This document shows positions 1 to 9,707 of a stretch of DNA of 64,000 nucleotides, one piece after another. The stretch comes from Pseudidiomarina sp. (GTDB lineage: Bacteria; Pseudomonadota; Gammaproteobacteria; Enterobacterales; Alteromonadaceae): positions 35,981 to 99,980 of the forward strand of contig JALQTK010000004.1 in NCBI GenBank assembly GCA_023260975.1, in the 5' to 3' direction. Both the position numbers and the translations under genes were made by a program. Position 1 is the first letter of the stretch; each line of letters starts with the position of its first letter. A model generated the notes under the pieces. It worked only from the letters and a program-made list of their open reading frames with translations, did no database searches and was not told where the DNA came from.

Positions 1-1
1 A

Positions 2-2707
2 GCACTGATTAGCAGTCCCACAGATCAACGTCAGTATCGGCAGCTCACGCTGCCGAACGGGCTGCGCTGCACGCTCGTGCACGATGCTATGGCGCGCAAT
101 AGCAGTGCTGCATTAGCGGTGGCTGCCGGGCATTTTCAAGATCCCGACGAGGCCCACGGGTTAGCTCATTTTCTCGAACATATGTTGTTTTTGGGTACCG
201 AGGGGTTTCCCCACGCCACCGATTACCAAGACTTTATTGCCGCCCATGGCGGTAACCACAACGCCTGGACCGGAACCGAATACAGCAACTACTACTTTTC
301 CATTGCGCCAGCGCAATTCGCCGCCGCACTTGATCGCTTTAGCCGCTTCTTTTATCAACCATTGTTCGCTGAACAATGGGTGCGCCATGAGTTACAAGCC
401 ATTGAAGCCGAATTCCGATTGAAACAACGCGATGAATTACGGCGGCTTTATCAGGTACACAAGGCAACCGCTAACCCGCTGCATCCATTTAGTAAATTTT
501 CAGTCGGTAATTTAGCCACCCTAAAGACCGCCGATAGCGCTCAGTTGCGCCAGCAGCTGCAGCGTTTTTTCCAACTCTGGTATCGCCCCGATCGCATGAC
601 CTTGGTCTTGGCTGGGCCGCAATCATTAGCAGACCTGCAGCAATTAGCCAATGATTATGGCGGCGCGATTCCAGCCCGCGGTGGGCCAGATTTCAATTTA
701 CAGCAACCGTTATACCGTGATGATCAATTAGCCGTGACTATTCAAGTACGGCCATTGAAGAACGCGCGACGCTTGATTATGGCCTTTGCGCTGCCCGGTA
801 TTGATGCTGACTACGCGCACAAAACCACCAGTTTTATCGCCCATCTACTCGGTTACGAGGGACCAGGTAGTCTCTATAGCCATCTTCACCAGCAGCATTG
901 GATCCACAGTTTAGCGGCAGGCGGCGGTATCAGTGGGAGTAATTTTAAAGACTTTAATATCAACATGCAGTTGACCGAGGTTGGGCTGCAGCACTGCGAC
1001 GAGATTGTCACTCGGGTGTTTGCATTTATCGCGCTGATCCGCCAACAAGGTCTTGAGCAATGGCGTTATGGTGAGCGCCAAATCAGTATCGGCAACGCTT
1101 TTTCATATCAAGAACCAGCGCGCAGCGAAGACTTGGCGCCGCAGCTGGCAATTAACATGCATCATTACCCGAATCACGACATTATCTACGGCGATTACCG
1201 TATGGATGGCCTCAATCAGCAAATGGCTGAACGACTACTGGCGAATATGGTGCCACAACGGCTGCGAATTACCCTGATTCATCGGCAGGTGCAGACCAGT
1301 GAACGGGAACCGCTTTATGGCGCAGACTATTCGATTACACCGTTGTCAGCGGCACAATTAGAGCAATTTGCCAACGCGCAGCCATGGCCTGCAATGAAAT
1401 TGCCAGCGGCTAACCCGTTTTTGCATCGGCAAAGCGCAGTTCAAGCGTTAACCACAGCGACCTCAAGTACACCACAATTGCTCAGCGATGATGGCAAACA
1501 GCAATTATGGTGGTTACAGGATCCCGATTTTCGCACCCCCAAAGCACATATTTATCTGCATTTCACCTTACCCCATGCAGTACAAAATGTTCAAAGCTAT
1601 GCCTGTGCTCGGCTGTGGTGCGATTTACTGCTCGACCAACTGAATGAACGCTACTATGACGCCGAGATTGCTGGCTTACATTTCAATTTATATACCCAGC
1701 AAAGCGGTGTCACCTTGCACGTTTCAGGCTATTCAACAGGCATTCTCGAGCTAACCCAACAGCTGTTAAGCGAACTCCCGCAACTCAGTGTCAATGCCAC
1801 CCGCTGGCATGATATGCGCACTAAATTAGCAGCTAATTGGCAATCGTCATTGGCGAATAAACCGGTGAGTCAGTTATTTTCCCGCATTAATGTGGTGCTG
1901 CAACCTTATAGCTACTGCCTGCCCGATCTTGCACATGCAATTGAGCAACTCGAACTGACCGAGTTCCAAACCTGGCAACAGCAATTATTTTCCTACGCAC
2001 ATTGCAAAAGCTTGCTGCACGGCGACTTGAGCGCAACTGCAGCAGCCCAAATCGGTACCGCTATTACTCAGTTTATTGGTGGCGCAGGCCCAGTACCGCA
2101 ACTGAATTGGGCAACTCGCAGTATCGCCACATTGAGTGACCCGCTAGCAGCGTTAGAGCTGGCCACCCAGCATACCGACCATGCCAGTATGCTGGTGCTT
2201 CAGCACCACGATAAAAGTATCGCCACGCAAGCCGCAGTGCTGCTGCTAAATGACTTAATCGCGCCGCGAGTATTTACCCAGTTGCGTACCGAGCAGCAGC
2301 TCGGTTATGTGGTTGGTAGCAGTTATTTACCGCTGCAACAGCAACCGCATTTACTGCTTTATGTGCAGTCGAATAGCCACAACCATCAACAACTTGAGCA
2401 GCGTATCAAGGCGTTTCTGAACGACTTCAGCGAACAACTTGTCACCCTGTTGCCGCAGCAATTAGGCGCCACCAAGCAGGCCATTTTGCAACAGCTGCGG
2501 GAGCCCGATACCAATTTGCGTATCCGTAGCCAACGCTTGTGGACCTCGATAATGCAGGATGACTGGCAATTTAATCGATTAGCAGCGCTTGCCAGTGCCA
2601 TTGAGCACTGGCAAGCAGATAATTTGCTCGAGTTTTGGCAGCATTGGCAGCAGTCAGAGCTATCGCAGTGCTTTGTTCACGCAGTGCCTAACCATAGCTC
2701 CAGCTAA
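2..2707 (+). CDS. M16 family insulinase-like zinc protease (protease III/pitrilysin-like), 5' end outside window
   Basis: The frame is open upstream of the listed GTG start (in-frame ALISSPTDQRQYRQLTLPNGLRCTLVHD). Inverted zinc motif HxxEH in HGLAHFLEHMLFLGTEGFP and M16 C-terminal RTEQQLGYVVGSS. Confidence 0.93.
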   Translation, partial: ALISSPTDQRQYRQLTLPNGLRCTLVHDAMARNSSAALAVAAGHFQDPDEAHGLAHFLEHMLFLGTEGFPHATDYQDFIAAHGGNHNAWTGTEYSNYYFSIAPAQFAAALDRFSRFFYQPLFAEQWVRHELQAIEAEFRLKQRDELRRLYQVHKATANPLHPFSKFSVGNLATLKTADSAQLRQQLQRFFQLWYRPDRMTLVLAGPQSLADLQQLANDYGGAIPARGGPDFNLQQPLYRDDQLAVTIQVRPLKNARRLIMAFALPGIDADYAHKTTSFIAHLLGYEGPGSLYSHLHQQHWIHSLAAGGGISGSNFKDFNINMQLTEVGLQHCDEIVTRVFAFIALIRQQGLEQWRYGERQISIGNAFSYQEPARSEDLAPQLAINMHHYPNHDIIYGDYRMDGLNQQMAERLLANMVPQRLRITLIHRQVQTSEREPLYGADYSITPLSAAQLEQFANAQPWPAMKLPAANPFLHRQSAVQALTTATSSTPQLLSDDGKQQLWWLQDPDFRTPKAHIYLHFTLPHAVQNVQSYACARLWCDLLLDQLNERYYDAEIAGLHFNLYTQQSGVTLHVSGYSTGILELTQQLLSELPQLSVNATRWHDMRTKLAANWQSSLANKPVSQLFSRINVVLQPYSYCLPDLAHAIEQLELTEFQTWQQQLFSYAHCKSLLHGDLSATAAAQIGTAITQFIGGAGPVPQLNWATRSIATLSDPLAALELATQHTDHASMLVLQHHDKSIATQAAVLLLNDLIAPRVFTQLRTEQQLGYVVGSSYLPLQQQPHLLLYVQSNSHNHQQLEQRIKAFLNDFSEQLVTLLPQQLGATKQAILQQLREPDTNLRIRSQRLWTSIMQDDWQFNRLAALASAIEHWQADNLLEFWQHWQQSELSQCFVHAVPNHSSS

Positions 2708-2713
2708 TCAGCA

Positions 2714-4849
2714 TCAATAAAAGGTCTTATTTGCCGCCGCATAATCGAGCAATAACGGCGCTGGGTTATAGCGCTCGCCATACCGAGTCGCATAGGCCTG
2801 CAGACGCGCCACCACCTCGCTGATACCGAGCGCATCCATGTAGCGGAACGGGCCACCGCGGAATGGCGGAAAGCCGATACCAAAAATTGCGCCGATATCG
2901 CCATCACGCGGGCTAGCAATAATACCTTCGGCCAAACAATAAGCCGCTTCATTGAGCATCAGCAACACCGTACGCTGGGCAATTTCGGCGGCGGCTAATT
3001 GCGCATTAATGCTCACATCAAGCAATTTATAGACACTGTCATCGACTTTTTTACCAGCCGCCTTGCCGCTGTAGAGATAGAAACCTTTACCATTCTTCTT
3101 GCCCTTGCGCTGATCGTCGAGCAGTTTGCCAAACGCTGCCGGCGCGGCAAAACGGTCACCGAACGCATTGGCTAAAATAGGTGCCACTTTAGCAGCAACA
3201 TCAATACCGACTTCATCCATCAACTTCATCGGCCCAACTGGGAAGCCGAACTGCACCATGGCTTGGTCGACCACTTCAATCGGCTCGCCAGCAAGCACTA
3301 AACGCGCTGCCTCATTCATGTATGGCGCCAAAATACGGTTGACGTAAAAACCGGCACCATCCTTCACCACTATCGGCGTTTTACCCTGCCGCTTTGCCAG
3401 CGCAACGGTGGTCGCAATGGTTTGCGCTGAGGTGCCAGCGTGGGTAATAATTTCCGCCAATGGCATTTTGTCTACCGGCGAAAAATAATGCAGGCCAATC
3501 ACATTTTCTGGGCGCGCCGCTTTCGCAGCAATATCGGTAATTGGCAAACTCGACGTGTTGGTCGCAAAAATAGTATGTTTCGCGCAGATAGTCTCAATAT
3601 CAGCCACCATTTGTTGCTTCAAGGCTAAATCTTCGAACACCGCTTCAATCACCACATCAGCTCGCTCAAAGCCGCTGTAATCCAAACTACCGCTTAGTCG
3701 CAACATGGTTTTTTCCAGCTCAGCTCGGGCCATGTGGCGGCGTTTTACTTTTTTATTCAGTAAGTCATAGGTATATTTCAAGGCATGCGCGATACCTTGT
3801 TCACGAATATCTTTGATCCGTGCCGGTATGCCAGCTTTGGCTGCAGTAACAAAGGCAATACCGCCCCCCATTAAGCCGCCGCCAAGAATCCCAACGCGTT
3901 CTACCCGCGCCGGTTTCACCTCACCCGCACCGGTTTCTTTTTTCATTTCGGTGGTAGCAAAGAAGATCCGCCGCAGTTGTTTTGATTCCGCCGTCATCGC
4001 CAGCTCGGAAAATGCCCGGGCTTCATAAGCTAAGCCAGCTTGAAAACCATGTTTAGCACCATAAGCAATGCTATCGATGATCGCATCAATGGCTGGATAA
4101 TTGCCCTTGGCTTTGGCCTGGGCTTGTTTGCGCGCCATACTAAAAATAACCGAGCGACCAAACGGCGTACGTTCAAGTAATCTATTGATCAGGCTTAAGC
4201 GCACCTTCTTGACCCGTGGTTTACTGCTGAGCGCTCGTTTCACCGCAGCATCAAGTAAAATACTCGCCGGTACCACGTCATCAACAATGCCTAGTTTTTT
4301 CGCTTGCTTTGGACGTAATTGCTTACCGGTCAAAATAATCGGTAGCGCTGCTTGCACACCAATCAACCGCGGCAACCGTTGCGTGCCACTCGATCCCGGT
4401 AATAGGCCCAGCTGCACTTCCGGTAGACCAAATACGGTCTTACCTGAGTCGCTGCTGATACGATAATGGCAGGCCATCGCCAATTCCAAACCACCGCCCA
4501 GACACACCCCGTCAATCGCAGCAACCACCGGCATCGGTAATTGCTCAATGCGATCAAACATGGCCTGACCTTGGCGCGCCACACTCTCGGTATCAGCCGC
4601 TGTGGTAAATTGATCAATCATGCTGATATCTGCACCGGCTACAAATGAGCCGGGTTTATCGCTTATTAGTACCAAGCCCTTTAAATCACGACGCTGTTCC
4701 AGTTGGTTTAATGCCTCTGTCACCTCATCGGCAAAACTCATTTTCAGCGTGTTCATCGATTCGCCCGGCACATCGATATGTAACACCGCGACCAGATCAT
4801 CACGTATTTCCAGGGTAAACGCTGGCTTACTCGCTATCATATCGTTCAT
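2714..4849 (-). CDS. fadJ: Fatty acid oxidation complex alpha subunit FadJ (enoyl-CoA hydratase/3-hydroxyacyl-CoA dehydrogenase)
   Basis: 711 aa; crotonase domain ([26 protein letters not shown]) plus HAD domain ([35 protein letters not shown]); start overlaps the fadI stop. Confidence 0.95.
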   Translation of the reverse strand: MNDMIASKPAFTLEIRDDLVAVLHIDVPGESMNTLKMSFADEVTEALNQLEQRRDLKGLVLISDKPGSFVAGADISMIDQFTTAADTESVARQGQAMFDRIEQLPMPVVAAIDGVCLGGGLELAMACHYRISSDSGKTVFGLPEVQLGLLPGSSGTQRLPRLIGVQAALPIILTGKQLRPKQAKKLGIVDDVVPASILLDAAVKRALSSKPRVKKVRLSLINRLLERTPFGRSVIFSMARKQAQAKAKGNYPAIDAIIDSIAYGAKHGFQAGLAYEARAFSELAMTAESKQLRRIFFATTEMKKETGAGEVKPARVERVGILGGGLMGGGIAFVTAAKAGIPARIKDIREQGIAHALKYTYDLLNKKVKRRHMARAELEKTMLRLSGSLDYSGFERADVVIEAVFEDLALKQQMVADIETICAKHTIFATNTSSLPITDIAAKAARPENVIGLHYFSPVDKMPLAEIITHAGTSAQTIATTVALAKRQGKTPIVVKDGAGFYVNRILAPYMNEAARLVLAGEPIEVVDQAMVQFGFPVGPMKLMDEVGIDVAAKVAPILANAFGDRFAAPAAFGKLLDDQRKGKKNGKGFYLYSGKAAGKKVDDSVYKLLDVSINAQLAAAEIAQRTVLLMLNEAAYCLAEGIIASPRDGDIGAIFGIGFPPFRGGPFRYMDALGISEVVARLQAYATRYGERYNPAPLLLDYAAANKTFY

Positions 4850-6159
4850 TAGTTGCTCTCCAGAATCATCGCCGCACCAAGACCACCAGCAGCACAGGCC
4901 GTGGTTAACGCAGTACCACCACCACGACGGCGCAACTCACGCAAGGTTTGGGTAATTAAGCGCGCACCAGTAGCAGCAAACGGGTGCCCATAGGCCAATG
5001 AGCCGCCTAACACGTTAAATTTATCCATATCAATGTCACCAATCGCCTGGCTGCGATTTAACTGCTGCTCAGCAAAGCGCTTACTGCCGAATAATTTGAC
5101 ATTCGCTAAGGCCTGCGCGGCAAAGGCTTCGTGCATTTCAATCAGATCGAGATCGGCCAGTTGCATGCCAGCGCGCTCAAGCGCCAGCGGGGTTGCATAC
5201 GACGGCCCCATCAGCATGTCCTGCTGCACATCAATCGCCGCAAAGGCATAACTGCGAATGTAGCCTAACACCTCGTAGCCCAGCGCCTTGGCTTTACTCT
5301 CGGTCATCATCAATAACGCCGCAGCACCGTCGGTTAACGCGGTGGAATTGGCTGCTGTCACCGAGCCATGTTTGCGATCAAACACCGGCTTCAGTTTGCT
5401 GTAGCTTTCTAGCTGACTATCGCTGCGAATAGTATTGTCGCGCCGCAAAAAGTCTTTATACGGTTCGGCATAAGCAGTCATTACTTCATCGTCTAATTTA
5501 CCAGCTTCCCAGGCAGCATGCGCAAGGGTGTGCGAGCGGTGCGCCAAGGCATCTTGATCGGCGCGGCTAATGCCATGACTTTTCGCCATTTGCTCAGCGG
5601 TGTCACCCATACTTAAGCCGGTACTGTACTCGGCGATAGCAGGCGGTACTGGCAATAAATCGCGCCAGCGTAAGCGGCGGAAAATCGCCAGCCGTTGACT
5701 CACGCTGCGGGCTTTATTCAAGTCGACTAAGGCATGCGCCAGCGCCCGAGACACCCCAATCGGCAGCACTGATGATGAATCGGCGCCACCGGCAATAGCA
5801 ACGCTGATATTACCCGCCAACATGCTCTCTAAAACATTCACTGTGGCTTGAAAGCTGGTCGCACAAGCGCGGGAAACACTATAAGCGTCGGTGCTTACCG
5901 GCAGACTGGTACCGAGCACGATTTCGCGGGCAATATTCGGCGCTGATGGCATTTGCACCACTTGACCAAAGACCAGTTGCTGCACTTCACGCGGATCTAG
6001 GTTGTAGCGGTTGAGTAGCTCCTGCACCACCATCTTCCCCATATCCAGCGCGGGTACTCCATGAAAATAGCTTGCCTGCTTAGCAAACGGTGTACGTAAA
6101 CCAGCGACTATGGCGATGCGATCGCCGCTGGCGGTGAGCAGTTGTTGTCGTGCTACCAT
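4849..6159 (-). CDS. fadI: Acetyl-CoA acyltransferase FadI (thiolase)
   Basis: Thiolase motifs ([47 protein letters not shown]). The internal start at 6159 ([28 protein letters not shown]) has an AGGGG Shine-Dalgarno and is preferred over the ORF start at 6279. Confidence 0.95.
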   Translation of the reverse strand: MVARQQLLTASGDRIAIVAGLRTPFAKQASYFHGVPALDMGKMVVQELLNRYNLDPREVQQLVFGQVVQMPSAPNIAREIVLGTSLPVSTDAYSVSRACATSFQATVNVLESMLAGNISVAIAGGADSSSVLPIGVSRALAHALVDLNKARSVSQRLAIFRRLRWRDLLPVPPAIAEYSTGLSMGDTAEQMAKSHGISRADQDALAHRSHTLAHAAWEAGKLDDEVMTAYAEPYKDFLRRDNTIRSDSQLESYSKLKPVFDRKHGSVTAANSTALTDGAAALLMMTESKAKALGYEVLGYIRSYAFAAIDVQQDMLMGPSYATPLALERAGMQLADLDLIEMHEAFAAQALANVKLFGSKRFAEQQLNRSQAIGDIDMDKFNVLGGSLAYGHPFAATGARLITQTLRELRRRGGGTALTTACAAGGLGAAMILESN

Positions 6160-6198
6160 TGCTGTTCCCCTGTGCCTAACTATGGCGATGACTAATGA

Positions 6199-6215
6199 AT
6201 CTGGTCTGACCTCAC
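6199..6215. promoter_or_regulatory. Putative FadR-type operator upstream of fadIJ
   Basis: ATCTGGTCTGACCTCAC contains CTGGTCTGACCT, close to the FadR consensus CTGGTCNGACCTG, about 45 nt upstream of the fadI start. Confidence 0.6.
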
Positions 6216-6321
6216 AAATGATTACAAATTTTAACGGGTCTGTGGCGAGAATAAAACCGTTGTTTTCGGTAAAGTGCACCCTTACAGTATAACCCTGTTA
6301 GCAAAGCAACTAAGGATTTTC

Positions 6322-7278
6322 ATGGCAGCCGAACAATTTCAAGCCCTGCGCGACTATCTTGACAGCCAAGTTTTAGGTCAACCCGAGTTCACCGAGGCGT
6401 TATTGATCGCTGTATTGGCAGATGGTCATTTACTGGTTGAAGGCCCGCCTGGATTGGCCAAAACGCGGGCAGTGAACGCCCTTGCTGGGGGTATTGAGGG
6501 TACTTTTCAACGTATTCAATTCACCCCTGATCTGCTGCCCGCCGATTTAACCGGCACCGATATTTATCGCCCTGAAACCGGCCAATTTGTGTTTCAACAA
6601 GGGCCACTGTTTCATCATGTGATCTTGGCCGATGAAATTAACCGGGCGCCGGCCAAAGTGCAATCAGCCTTGCTAGAGGCGATGGCCGAGCGGCAAATAA
6701 CCGTAGGGCAAACCACCTACCCATTAGACGATTTATTTTTAGTCTTAGCGACGCAAAACCCGCTTGAGCAAGAAGGCACCTACCCGCTGCCAGAAGCACA
6801 GCTTGATCGGTTTTTAATGAAGCTGAATTTAGACTACCCCGCTGCCGCAACCGAGCTGAAAATTTTACAATTAACCCGGGGTGAACAGCTTACTGGCCAA
6901 ACCACCATGCCCAAGCCGCTAAAACAGCAGGATATCTTCGCTGCCCGCCGCGACGTGTTAGCCATTTATATGGATAGCAGTGTTGAGAATTACTTGGTGC
7001 AGTTGGTTATCGCCACCCGCCAAGCGGCGCATTACAGCGCTGATATTGCCCGTTGGCTCAGCTATGGCGCTTCACCGCGCGCAACCATTGCCCTAGACCG
7101 CTGCGCTCGCGCCAAAGCCTGGTTGGCTGGGCGTGACTTTGTTACCCCTGAGGATATTCAACAGGTGTTTTTATATGTGCTGCGGCATCGTATTATTCTG
7201 AGTTATCAAGCTGAGGCCGAAGGCGTCAGCCCTGATCAGGTGTTACACGCTATTCTGCAGGCGGTGCCTGCACCCTGA
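6322..7278 (+). CDS. MoxR family AAA+ ATPase
   Basis: Walker A-like GPPGLAKTRAVNALA, Walker B ILADEINRAPAKVQSALLEAMAERQIT, ATQNPLEQEGTYPLPEAQLDRF. Start at ATG 6322 with TAAGGA upstream. Confidence 0.93.
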   Translation: MAAEQFQALRDYLDSQVLGQPEFTEALLIAVLADGHLLVEGPPGLAKTRAVNALAGGIEGTFQRIQFTPDLLPADLTGTDIYRPETGQFVFQQGPLFHHVILADEINRAPAKVQSALLEAMAERQITVGQTTYPLDDLFLVLATQNPLEQEGTYPLPEAQLDRFLMKLNLDYPAAATELKILQLTRGEQLTGQTTMPKPLKQQDIFAARRDVLAIYMDSSVENYLVQLVIATRQAAHYSADIARWLSYGASPRATIALDRCARAKAWLAGRDFVTPEDIQQVFLYVLRHRIILSYQAEAEGVSPDQVLHAILQAVPAP

Positions 7279-8246
7279 TGATGAGCCCCGCAGCTTGGCT
7301 ACAAACTTGGCACAGTGATGGCGTGCATGTCGGCAGCGCCGAACTGCTGTATTATCGCAGCAAAGTGGCGGCTTTTGCGCAGCTGCAACGGCAGCGGCCG
7401 CCACGCAGTCACAATGGCGCCGTGCTATCGAAACGCAAAGGCCGCGGCATGGAGTTTGACGAGGTTCGTCATTATCAGGCCGGCGATGATGTCCGCAGCA
7501 TCGATTGGCGGGTTACCGCGCGCACCGGCACAGTGCATACCAAACTATTTCGTGAAGAGCGCGAGCGACCGGTGCTGTTTGTGCTTGATCTCAGCCATGC
7601 CATGCACTTTGGTTCGGCCTTGCTACTCAAATCCGTGCAAGCCTGTCATGTGGTCGCAGCGTTAGCTTGGCGAGCAGTTCAGCGCGGCGATCGGGTTGGG
7701 CTGCTAATTGGCAGCGCACAAGGGCATAGTGAATTACGGCCGCAAGCGCGTCAGCATGGGGTGATGCGCATTATTCAGCAGCTGGTTCAACAACAACAGC
7801 AAAGTCTCAGCAGTTGGCAGCAGCATGACAGCATCGCATCAACGGATCAGAGTGAGGTCTGGGGCAACTTGCTGCAACGTACGCAACAGTTGGCGAAACC
7901 GGGCACGCGCATTTATCTACTCAGTGATTGGGCCGCGCAACAACCACAGCATTGGCCATTAATACAGGCTTTACGGGCTCATTGCCAGGTCCAGGCGGTG
8001 CAATTATTCGACCCGCTTGAACGGCACCTGCCGGCGCAACTGAGTCGCTTTAATCTAAGTCTCACCGATGCCCAGCGACTGTGGCGTTTACCTGCTTATG
8101 ATGCCAGCTCGCGGCAGCAATTTGAGCAGCGCATGAGCGCCCAACAACAGCAGTTCGAGCAGGCCATGCAGCAGCATGGTTTAGCGCTGAGCCAAGTCAC
8201 GGCAGCGCAGCCACTTGAACAGCAATGGCCGGAGTTACGGCTATGA
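7278..8246 (+). CDS. DUF58 domain-containing protein (Bat operon)
   Basis: GRGMEFDEVRHYQAGDDVRSIDWRVTARTGTVHTKLFREERERPVLFVLDLS is a DUF58 signature; ATGA overlap with the moxR stop. Confidence 0.93.
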   Translation: MMSPAAWLQTWHSDGVHVGSAELLYYRSKVAAFAQLQRQRPPRSHNGAVLSKRKGRGMEFDEVRHYQAGDDVRSIDWRVTARTGTVHTKLFREERERPVLFVLDLSHAMHFGSALLLKSVQACHVVAALAWRAVQRGDRVGLLIGSAQGHSELRPQARQHGVMRIIQQLVQQQQQSLSSWQQHDSIASTDQSEVWGNLLQRTQQLAKPGTRIYLLSDWAAQQPQHWPLIQALRAHCQVQAVQLFDPLERHLPAQLSRFNLSLTDAQRLWRLPAYDASSRQQFEQRMSAQQQQFEQAMQQHGLALSQVTAAQPLEQQWPELRL

Positions 8247-8716
8247 TCGATCAGCAACCGTTAGCCGCGTTACATGATATTGTTGCAGCGCCCGCAGCCA
8301 GCTGGTGGCCGTTAGCGCCGGGCTGGTATGCTGCGGCACTGTTGGTGCTGCTGATGGTAGTGCTCAGTAGCCGAGCACTATGGCACTATTACCAACGGCG
8401 GCGGCTGCGTAAGCTCGCCCTGCGCGCACTGCGACTGCCATTCACTGATTTTAATGCGATCACATTAACCCTCAAGCAAGCCTGTTTAGGTTATTTTGAC
8501 CCGCAGCAGATCGCGCGACTATCAGGCCCACAGTGGTTTGCTTTTTTACAACAACAGTTGCCCAGCGGTGTTCAAGCGCAGCATGCAGCCACTCTCGAGC
8601 AGTTACAGCAGACGGCCTATCAACCCAGTAGCGCGGCCGGCTGCGAGCTCTATCAAGGGTTTGCCCGGCTGTGGTTGCGCCATGCACTGCCGCCACGGAG
8701 CAACCGCCATGATTGA
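8243..8716 (+). CDS. DUF4381 domain-containing membrane protein
   Basis: Small single-TM protein (WYAAALLVLLMVVLSSRALWHYYQRRRLRKLALR) between DUF58 and VWA genes; ATGA overlap at 8243. Confidence 0.8.
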   Translation: MIDQQPLAALHDIVAAPAASWWPLAPGWYAAALLVLLMVVLSSRALWHYYQRRRLRKLALRALRLPFTDFNAITLTLKQACLGYFDPQQIARLSGPQWFAFLQQQLPSGVQAQHAATLEQLQQTAYQPSSAAGCELYQGFARLWLRHALPPRSNRHD

Positions 8717-9707
8717 ATTTGCTTGGCCGTGGATGGCCTTGATATGGCCACTAGCGCTGCTGGTGCGCTGGCTAGCAACGCCACAACAAGCGCAATTTTC
8801 AAGCTTATGGCTACCGCATTTACCGGCGCTTGAAAACCAGCTCGAGCAGCAACGCCAGGCCCGCTGGCCACTGTTGTTAGCACTGCTAATCTGGACCACT
8901 GCAGTACTCGCACTGATGCGCCCGCAGTGGCTGGGCGAACCGTTACCGGTGCAAAATCAAGCGCGCGAAATGATGATTGCGGTGGATCTGTCAGTCAGCA
9001 TGGAAATTGCTGATATGACCGTTGCCGGCCGCCAAGTTGATCGGCTCAGCATGGTCAAACATGTACTCAAAGATTTTATTTCACGGCGCAGCGGTGACCG
9101 CTTAGGGCTGATTTTGTTTGCCGATACCGCCTACGTACAAGCGCCCATGACCTACGATCGCAATACCGTGCAGCAGTTACTCGACGAAGCGGTATTGCGA
9201 CTGATTGGCGAACGCACGGCTATCGGCGATGCCATTGCGCTCAGTGTGAAGCGCTTCCGCGACCGTGAACAAAGTAATAATATTTTAATCTTGCTAACCG
9301 ATGGGCAAAATACTGCCGGTAGCGTGTCACCTGAACAAGCACTCGAACTGGCAAAATTTTATCAGGTCAAAATTTATGCCATTGGCGTCGGTGCTGATGA
9401 AATTGTGGTCGACGGCTTTTTCGGCCGCCGCCGCGTGAATCCGAGTCGTGACCTGGACGAAGATATGCTGCGCAATTTAGCCGAACAAACCGGCGGGCAA
9501 TACTTTCGTGCCCGCAGTACTGAAGAACTGCAGCAGATCTACAGCAGTTTAGATGAGTACGAGCCGATTGCTGCCGAGCAGCAGCTGTTGCGGCCGCAAC
9601 GCAGTCTGTTTCATTGGCCGGCCGGATTGGCCCTTAGTGCTGCGTTAATTTGGTTATTGCTGCGCCAGCGCCCACTGATAGCTGGGCTAGGAGCTGCTGA
9701 TGACTGA
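8709..9707 (+). CDS. VWA domain protein, BatA-like
   Basis: MIDAS motif MIAVDLSVSMEIADM, TM segments at both ends. Start at ATG 8709 (MIEFAWPWMAL); the ORF extension back to 8496 overlaps the previous gene. Confidence 0.92.
   Translation: MIEFAWPWMALIWPLALLVRWLATPQQAQFSSLWLPHLPALENQLEQQRQARWPLLLALLIWTTAVLALMRPQWLGEPLPVQNQAREMMIAVDLSVSMEIADMTVAGRQVDRLSMVKHVLKDFISRRSGDRLGLILFADTAYVQAPMTYDRNTVQQLLDEAVLRLIGERTAIGDAIALSVKRFRDREQSNNILILLTDGQNTAGSVSPEQALELAKFYQVKIYAIGVGADEIVVDGFFGRRRVNPSRDLDEDMLRNLAEQTGGQYFRARSTEELQQIYSSLDEYEPIAAEQQLLRPQRSLFHWPAGLALSAALIWLLLRQRPLIAGLGAADD

Noticed and set aside
161-388. Numerous 60-120 aa ORFs antisense to or out of frame with long ORFs (this one and about 100 others in the track)
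   Set aside because: They lie inside well-supported genes, lack recognisable motifs or ribosome-binding sites, and follow from codon bias in a moderately GC-rich genome.
4101-4466. 121-aa plus-strand ORF inside fadJ
   Set aside because: Antisense of conserved FadJ coding sequence; no domain signal.
6160-6279. 40-residue N-terminal extension of FadI in the ORF track
   Set aside because: Covers the candidate FadR site and promoter; an internal ATG with a good Shine-Dalgarno matches the known FadI N-terminus.
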